From Acanthococcus lagerstroemiae (taxonomy: Eukaryota > Arthropoda > Insecta > Hemiptera > Eriococcidae), in NCBI GenBank assembly GCA_031841125.1, contig CM063111.1, positions 55,365,535 through 55,429,534 of the forward strand: 64,000 nt of DNA, given 5' to 3'. Below, piece after piece: positions 56,319-64,000 of the stretch. Each line of letters opens with the position of its first letter. Positions within the stretch are counted from its first letter, which is position 1. The notes below the pieces were generated by a model, which saw only the letters and a list, made by a program, of their open reading frames with translations, was not told the DNA's origin and searched no databases. Both the position numbers and the translations under genes were made by a program.

Positions 56319-56528
56319 TCTAATTTGCTCTCCAGCCGAGTCCTGGAATCCGCCCTTTCGAGCATTACTTCAGAGACGTCGGGGAGGCTGTAAGGGCTAA
56401 CTTAGCCCTCTTCCCTTTTGGCCGAAAAACCGGCCTAGGTCGGAAATTCTGGCGAGTTGCTACGTGGGCTCGAACCCGGGACCTCCGGATTCTGAGACCA
56501 ACGCGCTATCCACTCGGCCAACCAGACC
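56319..56528 (-). repeat. tRNA-derived SINE, family A, copy 2
   Basis: Minus-strand copy with both promoter boxes: A-box TTGGCCGAGTGGATAG and B-box CCCGGGTTCGAGCCC, then the body GACCTAGGCCGG, AGCCCTTACAGCCTCC, CGACGTCTCTGAAGTAATG, CTCGAAAGGGC, and the tail GGAGAGCAAATTAGAAAAA. It is the more complete of the two SINE-A copies and could still be transcribed by Pol III. Confidence 0.8.
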
Positions 56529-56579
56529 TCGAAGGGGGGGGGGGGGGAATAGTGACAGTAAAATTGCTGAATTCATTGA

Positions 56580-57222
56580 ATACTTTCACGAAGAGTGATT
56601 ACTGACACTTCCAAATTGGTACGAAGGGGCCGCTGTCAGGTACCCATCTACAAGTAACGGGATTGAGGCCACCAACGCTGTCATTAAGAAAGAGCACACA
56701 TTAAGGGAGAGACTACCGGTGGGACCATTTCTCAGCTGCGCTGCCGACATGATCACCAAGTGGTCGCAACGACGGAATCTATCTTCCATTAACTGCCTTC
56801 CGTTCATTGAAAAAACGTTCAATTTCTCTACCAATGTGGACAGAAGCCTCTACCGGTGGGTGATTCAAAATGTGCCTGTGCTGCAACGTAAGGGTGATGG
56901 CTGCATTCACTTCCTCTTCGAAAATGAAAGCACCAATCACAGCAAAACTCCTTGGGAAGTTCCAGCGTTGAGCTGGGAAGTGGTCAAGCTTCAATGATTT
57001 CAAGCAATGGCGAACAGAAATTTGGCAAATGTCAGCAACCCCTAGATCAGTTACATGTTCATGCCCACTTTTTTTACAAAATCCCAACAATGCAAACATG
57101 CTTTCGGATGCAGGTACGGCGCAAGGAGGTCGAGGTACCGATTGAAGCCAAAAATATACCTATTGGTCAAAAAAGAAAAAGAAGAAGGCCAGCAAAGGCT
57201 AGAAAAGCCCTCCTCATTTGAT
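56580..57222 (+). pseudogene. MULE transposase C-terminal region
   Basis: Plus-strand frame with STSNGIEATNAVIKKEHTLR, ERLPVGPFLSCAADMITKWS, then (after a break) remnants of a SWIM-type CKHAFG zinc finger, and EVEVPIEAKNIPIGQKRKRR followed by RPAKARKALLI. In MULE transposases the N-[x]-E-x-TN segment is in the catalytic core and a SWIM finger follows. The frame has one in-frame stop near 56598 and two shifts between 56997 and 57110. The N-terminal half is missing. Confidence 0.75.
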
Positions 57223-58066
57223 GAATTCCCTATTTCTATGAACTTATCCAGATATTCGTATTTCGTGCTGACAACTACCGTGCTTTTTATTCTTTTTATG
57301 TGCACATGGTATAGAACTTTGGTTCATTTTTATTTATTCGTTTTGCGATTTTACATTGCGGCCTTTTTTCTTCTTTTTTTTTCGGTTCCTACTTTTTCAT
57401 TTCGTGTGATGTATATAATTTCGTGCGTTTTACAAATCTACTGTTATTGCACCTTCTTTTTTATGGGCGTTCAGATTTTTTTTTTTTCGTGCCGATAAAT
57501 CACACCCTTTGTAATATGTATTAATCGATTCCTTAGAATATCCCGAATAAGGATAAATAACTTGCAAAAAAAAAAAATCATAAATCACTAGTATTTGGGT
57601 TATTCACGACCACTGTTCGTCGGTATGACTCCAATTATTTTATGTGAGTATGATGCACCTGCTACAGATGTTTCCAAAAATCTCCACCTCCAGCGCCTTC
57701 TTTGGTTCCATTTGCGAATCGAACACGTTCCACGCATTCAGTCAACGTATAAATGTTGACGTCATCGCATATCGTTGAATGCACACACGACTGAGAAGGA
57801 TTGCGAGTATCATAAAGCAACAATTGTGAGGACGTCCTCGGTACCATTCTCCGTGTCGGTCGGTCAAAACGTGACACAATTTTCGTTAATGGCCAGCAAA
57901 AAGACACATCCATGCCAAAAAAATCTTTCTAGAGAATGTCAAAAACTATAAAATCCCCCCACCCAAGAAAAATTGAAAATTTGAGAAAAATTTCCTTTTA
58001 CGTAAGTTCCAGACGGAACTCCTTTGCTAGTTTCGAGATCGAACTCGAACAGAATGACTCCGGACT
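57223..58066. other. no recognisable gene or element
   Basis: AT-rich, strongly T-rich on the plus strand to 57500, then mixed. Nothing recognised. Confidence 0.4.
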
Positions 58067-58090
58067 ATCAGAAATATTTTTTTTTTTTTT

Positions 58091-58175
58091 TAGTGTTCAT
58101 TTTGGAGTGTGAGTGAACTTGGTAATATTCCTTTTGTAGGCTGTGTCAATTCACTTTTCCTTCTTCTGTATTCCA
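58091..58175 (-). repeat. inverted terminal-repeat piece at the 5' end of PLE-C
   Basis: TTAGTGTTCATTTTGGAGTG, then GTGAACTTGG, then TTCACTTTTCCTTCTTCTGT: this is the reverse complement of the Penelope terminal repeat. It stops inside the hammerhead-like motif (at GTATTCCA) and is fused to ORF sequence. The preceding run of T is the complement of a poly(A) end. Confidence 0.85.
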
Positions 58176-58189
58176 CCATAGAATCAGAC

Positions 58190-60849
58190 CTCAGAAACGA
58201 AGCAAGAACACAAATTGGAAACATACTGCTGACCATAAAAAAGAAAAGGAAAAACAAACACAAGACAAAAATACGGAAGACAGCCCTCAATAGAAGAAAA
58301 TAACCTAATACTCACCAAAGCAGACAAAGGCAACACCATAGTAGTGCTAAACAAAGACGAATACATAAAGAAAGTTGAAACTTACATCCAAAACAACAAT
58401 TACAAACCACTAAACTTGGACCCGACCAACAAATACCAAGCCAAACTAAAGACTATAATGAAAAACAACAACATAAACAACAAGAAACTCGTAGAAATGA
58501 ACCCCAAGGCACCACAATTAAAAGGACTCATAAAACTACACAAACAAGACAGACCAATAAGACCGTTAATCAACAGCATACAATCACCAAGCTAAAAAAC
58601 TGCTTTCGCTTCGCGAAAGCAGTACCGACTTTTCGGCCTCCGGCCGAAAAGCACTCGGAACTCGCTTCGCTCGTTCCTCGCAGTAATACCGAAACGTACT
58701 CGGAACTCGCTTCGCTCGTTCCTCGCGAAATCGAGACACTGTCGACACGTTTTAAGTGGTAAACGTTTTAGAAAACGCAAATGTCGACAAGGACTAGTGG
58801 TATTCGGCCGAAATGTTTAAGGCCATTCACGTTTTAAAAAACGCAACTCTCGACAGGGAATAGTATTATAAAAATATAAAACTACCCGGCTATCAAAATT
58901 AGAGTTCGTATAAATTTGAAATCGATACATTCAAGGCGGAAACGTGTAAGACCGAAACATTTGTATAATACAACAAAACTACGCGGCTATCAAAATTTGA
59001 TTTCGTATAAATTAAATCCCAAACAACATCGAGTACATAAGTCGCCTCGCGCTTCTTATGCTGAACTTAAATTGAGGAAACTCGTGAACGACTCAACCGA
59101 TTGTCATCAAACTTTCACCAATACAACTTCGAGTACTTCTCTATAATGTACCAAAATTTGGAATCAAATGATTCGATAGTTCCTGAGATTTTTTTGCCAC
59201 AAATTTTGTCCTCAAGGAAAACTCACGAACGGCTCGACCGATTGCCTTCAAAAGCTTATTTTAACAACTTCGAGTACTTCTCCATAATATACCAAAATTT
59301 GGAATCAATTGATTCAATAGTTTCTGAGATTTTCTTCCCACAAAATTAGGGTGTACATATATAAATATATATATATATATAAGGAAACCTGAAATTCAGC
59401 CACTATTACAGTCGTGTTCTAAACACTCTGAAACGCAAAAAAAACATTGCCCCCGCCCCCAACTTCACAACTGTGACGAGTGTAATACCTCCCTTTTCTT
59501 CGAAAAGTCGGTAAAACTCGCAAAAACAATAGCCAAATTCATGAAACAACACTACAACTACAGAAGAGATTACAGCATAAAAAACACAATACAACTAAAA
59601 GACAAAGTGGACAAATTAACACTAAACAACAATGACAAACTAGTATCACTGGATGTAACAAACATGTTTGGGAACATACCAAAAAAGGAACTAACAACAA
59701 TACTGACAAACAACAACTACAAAAACAACACAGATAGAGCAGCATACGCAAACATCACAAAAGAAATCATTTATTAAAATTACTGCCAGTTTAATAACAA
59801 ATAGGTATTACGAACAAACAGAAGGCCTAGCAATGGGATCACCACTGTCACCCATTCTAGCCGAAATATACATGAACAACTTTGAAAATGACATACTAAA
59901 CAACAGCAAACACAAGAAAAACATAAAGCTATGGACACGATATGTAGACGACATATTGATCATCTGGACAGGAACAGACAGACAACTAGACCAATTCCTC
60001 ACAGAGACAAATAGCATAAACAACAACATAAAGTTCACAATGGAAAAAGGCTATAAGACCATCAACTACCTCGACCTTACAATACAAATAAAAGACAACA
60101 AGATACAGTACAGCATCTACAGAAAACCCACCCACACTGACGCAATAATACCCAAAGACTGCTTTCACCATCAAAAACACAAAATGGTAGCACTACACAA
60201 CTACTGCCACAGAGCAGTCAACATACTAAATGACAACAACCTCAGAACAACAGAAATTAACAAAATTAAATAAATAGCAATTAACAACAAATACCAACCA
60301 CAAACAGTAGACAGAATAATTAACAAACTAACACAACCAAAAAACACAGACACCGAATCAATAAACACAAAAACAGACAAATACGCGGGAGCAATTCCAT
60401 TCACAGGAACAGATACATACAAAATACAAAAAATCTTCAACCAATACAACATAAAACTCGGAATCAAAAACAGACCACCTCTGATCAAACAAATAAGCAA
60501 TGACAAAACAGAAGCAAAGGACAGAAACAACAGCAGCGGAGTATACAGACTGGACTGTGAACACTGTGACATGACCTACATTGGAGAAACAGGCAGAAAA
60601 TTCACAACCAGAATCAAAGAACATGAAAAATCACAGAAGCTAGATGATGACAAATCACTGTTTGGAAAACACTGCAATGACCAGGGACACAACAATGACA
60701 AATTGACAGAAAAGTACAAAATCCTACACACAGAAAACAACACAGGAAAAATAAAATTAAAAGAACAACTAGAAATAATAAAGGCAAAAACAAAACAAAA
60801 CAACCTAATAAATACAACAACTAACTTCCAAAGTGAGAACTTATTCTAA
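58190..60849 (+). pseudogene. Penelope-like reverse transcriptase/GIY-YIG ORF
   Basis: Blocks in order: ADKGNTIVVLNKDEYIKKVE and PQLKGLIKLHKQDRPIRPLI (58320-58593); after the insert, KLVSLDVTNMFGNIPKKEL, EGLAMGSPLSPILAEIYMNN (RT palm) and LWTRYVDDILIIWTGTDRQ with the catalytic YVDD at 59941-59952; then YRKPTHTDAI; and finally the nuclease GVYRLDCEHCDMTYIGETGR with FTTRIKEHEK and FGKHCNDQGHNND (60539-60690). Damage is light: one frameshift near 59775, a nonsense codon at 60271, a frameshift near 58300 and the 0.9-kb insertion. Catalytic residues of both enzymes are present. Nearly identical to PLE-A over the shared part. Confidence 0.9.
58594..59508. mobile_element. 0.9-kb insertion with hairpin ends
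   Basis: It interrupts the RT frame between RPLINSIQSPS and the KLAKTIAKFMKQ-like continuation. The left end has two strong hairpins (CTGCTTTCG/CGAAAGCAG and CTTTTCGGCC/GGCCGAAAAG) and a doubled GGAACTCGCTTCGCTCGTTC (58655 and 58704). The middle has AAACTAC(C/G)CGGCTATCAAAA twice (58878 and 58975) and a 135-bp tandem pair (59077-59346) with CGACCGATTG and ACTTCGAGTACTTCTC, then (TA)n. The right end is CTTTTCTTCGAAAAG. No terminal inverted repeat or duplication found; Helitron-like origin is possible. Confidence 0.7.
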
Positions 60850-61006
60850 CTAATAACATAACACCCACGGATTGGACAGACTGCACAACCACAGACAACC
60901 AATCAGAGCACACAACCAATAACAATAACCACTGATTGGACAGACTGCATATTCACAGACAACCAATAGGAACGCAAGACTAAGCAGGCTCACCATACGG
61001 TACTAC

Positions 61007-62417
61007 TGTCGAAAAACTTCGACTTCGACTCTAATTATTAATGTCTCACTATAATTAATAGTCGAAATATTATAATCATGTGGTCAATCAATATCTCCGT
61101 GATATATCTTGAACATGTGATAGCCTCGGATGCTTAACAAAAGCAAAGCATATGAGCCTATCATATCAAATTTCAACGCCGACTACCAGCATTAGTGTTT
61201 CGCTAACGTTGATAAGAAAGGTTCAGTCCCTATTGTAATTCCTTGTATCGACAGCCTCAGATGTTTCAACAAAGCCAAATTGCTTGAGCCTGTTACTCCA
61301 AAACTAACGATAAACCAATGAGTCATGGTCTTGCTCATACGAGCTACAACAGTACCTGGTAGCCGATAAGAGACCCGTGTATCATCGCTGTGTTGAACTT
61401 CATGCAGTTGGAAAGTATACGGTTTCAGCAAAGGCTACAGTACGCTCTTGTGTTACGCTTGTGTTTATTATACTCAATTTGTCCGCGTTAAGTGTTTCAA
61501 TTCGCGTAAGTGTTTCGGGTTGGTGAAGCAAGATCATCATAGATCTACAGGTCAGATAACCGTTGCATTAATTACAGTTTACCTTACAGTTGATCTCACT
61601 CTTGCTCTCTCGCTAACGCTCGCCCTCTTACTTGCCATCTACTGGCAAACACGTTGACAGGCACTGTTACAAGTTAGGCAAATGCCAACTTCAACGGACC
61701 CTGCAATATATATATCTAACGACTCCTCGTGTCGACCAACATTAAATGAACCTTTCAAGTAGTACTTGGAGTTCGAGAAATCCTTGACTCCGAGTCTACC
61801 CTAAATTGTGGTGCACTTAATGCTCAAGCAATCCTTGACATTGAATCCACCTATAAGTTCCTGAGTAGGTTTCCATTATGCTGACCACTGGTACAAGTCA
61901 CTCAAGCAGCCCTACGCCGCTTCGTACTGACTTCACGAACCGCCTTTAGAATCCTACATTGGCTCTTCACCTACTAAATTTTACCGTTATCTTCACATCT
62001 TATGACTGACAGTATATGTGTTCGTTCCATGTACTGTTAGATGATGCAGCCCAGGGCTAGTCCGAACCTAGAAGTTGCCGACGTCGGAGGAGCATAATAT
62101 AACCTCTAAAGAGGCATATTTAGAAGGATATATTAAATAAGTTTCCTTGTTTAAATTTCAATATACGTTTGTTAGTATACTATGGCTTTATTCCTGTAGT
62201 AGTGACTCTCAGTACATAAACAATATTGCCTAGTCTTTGAGCTGGCGATAAAAGCTTATCACAAGCCTTCCACTGCATCAAGTTGAGCTTTCATAACTAA
62301 TTAATTGGCTGAAATAATCTATATTCCCACCCTTTCATAAATTTGTATAAATCATAAAATATGACATATGAATTTTTGGGTCGTAATATAACTCTGCTTA
62401 CAAGAGATTATTTCACA
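61007..62417. mobile_element. solo LTR, TG...CA, 1411 bp
   Basis: Starts TGTCGAAAAACTTCG and ends GATTATTTCACA, flanked by ACTAC at 61002-61006 and 62418-62422. Removing it and one ACTAC gives ACGGTACTACCCTCGAC, which is what the uninterrupted PLE-A carries, so the boundaries are exact. TGT...ACA ends with 5-bp duplications fit BEL/Pao-type LTR retrotransposons. Single LTRs arise by recombination between the two LTRs of a full element. No internal coding part remains. Orientation is not determined. Confidence 0.85.
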
Positions 62418-62466
62418 ACTACCCTCGACTATAACTACAGGACCACAAGAGACAAGTCTCATTTAG

Positions 62467-62518
62467 GGTACTCCACTGATGATGGCATAACAGCCGAAAG
62501 CGCTCTGGAATACAGAAG
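62467..62518 (+). ncRNA. hammerhead-ribozyme-like motif, 3' terminal repeat of PLE-C
   Basis: Core CTGATGA (62474-62486 region), helix II GGC/GCC closed by ATAACA, GAAA, self-complementary AGCGCT, C as predicted cleavage base, and helix I TCCA/TGGA extended by GTA/TAC after one mismatch. The open end is helix I, i.e. type I topology. The loop-less helix III would favour dimeric folding. An extra U before helix II is the only deviation from the textbook core. Confidence 0.75.
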
Positions 62519-62565
62519 AAGGAAAAGTGAATTGGCACACCCTACAAAAGGAATATCAGAAATAT

Positions 62566-64000
62566 ACTTGACTTCGTGTTTTCGTGACTCATTCATAATT
62601 CTCGTGAGAGTTTCCCGTGCCTTTTGAAACCGGTAGACATTTTGTTAGTTTCACAATTTTTCTCGTGCAAGTTGGGGTGGGTAGAGGGAAACTGATATTT
62701 TACGTTACTCGGTTTCCCGACCAACGCTATAACGCGTGGGATCAGTTCCAAATCGAATCGTTCGTGAAAAATCGGTATTTCTCAGCTGGATGGAGTTCTG
62801 ACAGAGGTTGAAGACTCGGACGAGTACATGACATCTTGCTGGCATTGGACGAAGCTCGAGGCATGCATCAACATATTATCGTTCGAACTTCCGTTTGAAA
62901 GCCGCAAGAAATCTGCGCGGTTCGTAGCCATCAACTGCCGGGCACGAGGTCCCCCTTTGTTACCCTCGCCACACCGACCCCATCCGTGCGTCTTCGTTGG
63001 ATGGCAAACCCGAAAGAAGGAAATCTGTTCGAAAAACCGATTTGGCCGGCGTAAAAATAACTGACCTCGCCGGCGTCTGTGTACAGAAGTTACAATCACA
63101 CGTAGGTATTTGGAAAATTCGAAAGTAGGTAACTGGTAAAGAAACCTTCTTATCTACTTTGACAGCCATTTTTATATGGGAAAGAAATATTAGAGTTTCT
63201 TGGAAGCCCGTCAAGATGTCAGTTTGCCAAATATCAAAATGATACTGTACACTGTGCTTCGTGTTGCACTCGGCCGGTCGAGGAGGGGGCGGTTTTGTTA
63301 ATAAATTGGACCAGACAATGGGAACGAGAGAAAAGGTGAACGGTAATAAATATTACCAACTTGTCTTACGACCTCTCTCCACTCTATTTAGTTCTGTACT
63401 GTACTTTCAGTGTACACATTCGTAAATAGAAAACAGAAACATCTTTGTTTATTATCGCCGCGAGACGTACAGAGAACGTAAATAAATTGTTAAGTAAGCG
63501 TCTTAATTCGTAATTTTTTATCCAGCGCGTATACGACAAAGGCGGATATTTTTTTCCCCTTCACTATAATTCGATCTGACGATAGTTTCCAATTCGAGAG
63601 AGAAAAAAGGGAAGGAAGAAAATTGAAAGAAAATATATGAAATCTGTAGGATGGAAAATCCAGTTCTTATTTTTATTAAGTAATGTACCATCTCCTATAT
63701 ATTTTTTTTAGCCATCGTATTTTTCCGCTTCAATACATCTTCATTTACGGAGCTTCCGTTATTCGCTTTGTCAATTCATTATTTTCGTCAGTATAGCTCC
63801 GTGAGTTTAGTTTTTCTTTTTCTTTTATTTTCCGCGTCGCTGTGAACCCAGAGAACAGAGAAGTTCTTTCTGCTCTGTTTCCCTTCGCACCGAGGAAATA
63901 GTTTGCTCAAACATCAAAAGTTTCATAATTAAATTACGTTCGTCGATCAAAATCTCTTTTCTCCCTAGGCATATCGTATATTTGGCGGGGGCGGGGGTAA
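62566..64000. other. probable single-copy DNA, no gene recognised
   Basis: No repeat partner in the window. Open frames at 62.6-63.2 kb on both strands lack motifs. CpG-containing, T-rich towards the end; looks like intergenic or intronic host DNA. Confidence 0.4.

Larger units (their letters stand above)
58078..62554 (+). mobile_element. Penelope-like element copy C with two nested insertions
   Basis: The whole structure is flanked by the 11-bp direct repeat ATCAGAAATAT (58067-58077 and 62555-62565). Inside, in order: a poly(T) run and an inverted piece of the terminal repeat (58078-58175), the ORF (58190-58593), an unrelated insert (58594-59508), the rest of the ORF (59509-60849), a 3' UTR, the solo LTR at 61007-62417, and the terminal repeat with an intact hammerhead-like core, ending CCTACAAAAGGAAT. 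Without the inserts the element is about 2.1 kb, a 5'-truncated copy. Confidence 0.9.

Noticed and set aside
56455..56528. Functional tRNA gene on the minus strand
   Set aside because: Homologous over 205 bp to the SINE at 284-488, so it is a SINE head.
60201..60824. Minus-strand hydrophobic frames over PLE-C
   Set aside because: Same shadow effect, opposite strand; the plus strand carries the RT and GIY-YIG motifs.
62340..62575. Separate solo Penelope terminal repeat
   Set aside because: The matching 11-bp duplication and the clean ACTAC-flanked LTR show it is the 3' end of PLE-C, displaced by the LTR insertion.

Overview
The window is eukaryotic DNA that is almost entirely a graveyard of transposable elements, with one convincing protein-coding gene. 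Penelope-like elements, several LINE clades, Ty3/gypsy, BEL-like, mariner, hAT, MULE, Harbinger-like and Helitron-like pieces, together with tRNA-derived SINEs, indicate an animal, most probably an insect. Some CpG-bearing single-copy stretches (about 22.5-23.1, 28.2-29.0, 34.3-35.6, 48.0-48.6 and 63.2-64.0 kb) resemble parasitoid-wasp DNA in texture, but order and species cannot be fixed from the sequence alone.

Layout. 0-7 kb: a LINE 3' end, a SINE (family A), a second SINE family (B), then a long decayed RTE-like LINE on the minus strand that carries a 500-bp hAT-like insertion and an internal tandem duplication of its polymerase box. 7.4-9.5 kb: a 2-kb palindrome whose arms carry a LINE endonuclease fragment plus a Helitron-like 5' end. 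9.6-19 kb: LINE scraps, two related small foldback elements (14.2 and 14.7 kb), a repeat field at 15.7-16.8 kb and a Penelope-like element (PLE-A, minus strand, 17.1-18.1 kb). 19-27.3 kb: a LINE split by an R1-like LINE, gypsy gag, a Harbinger-type MITE and a Jockey-like LINE. 27.6-28.2 kb: an intact, intronless cyclophilin gene. 29.8-32.1 kb: a LINE interrupted by a hAT-like MITE and by PLE-B. 33-45.6 kb: a hAT zinc-finger fragment, several foldbacks, SINE-B, and an inverted-repeat element enclosing a tRNA-like promoter. 46.5-57.2 kb: an unidentified ORF, gypsy pol, a 2.6-kb mariner-family element with about 390-bp inverted repeats, SINE-A and a MULE transposase fragment. 58.1-62.6 kb: PLE-C, flanked by an 11-bp target duplication and itself broken by a hairpin-ended insertion and by a 1.4-kb TG...CA solo LTR with a 5-bp duplication. 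The last 1.4 kb looks single-copy.

The most notable biology is in the Penelope-like elements. Their terminal repeats carry a hammerhead-ribozyme-like motif, with an intact core in PLE-A and PLE-C and a mutated core in both repeats of PLE-B. All three copies have a 5'-truncated body joined to an inverted piece of the terminal repeat. A second theme is the number of long inverted duplications (at least eight loci), several with arms built from other transposons. If transcribed they would form long double-stranded RNA, so a small-RNA-producing locus is a reasonable hypothesis that the sequence alone cannot prove.
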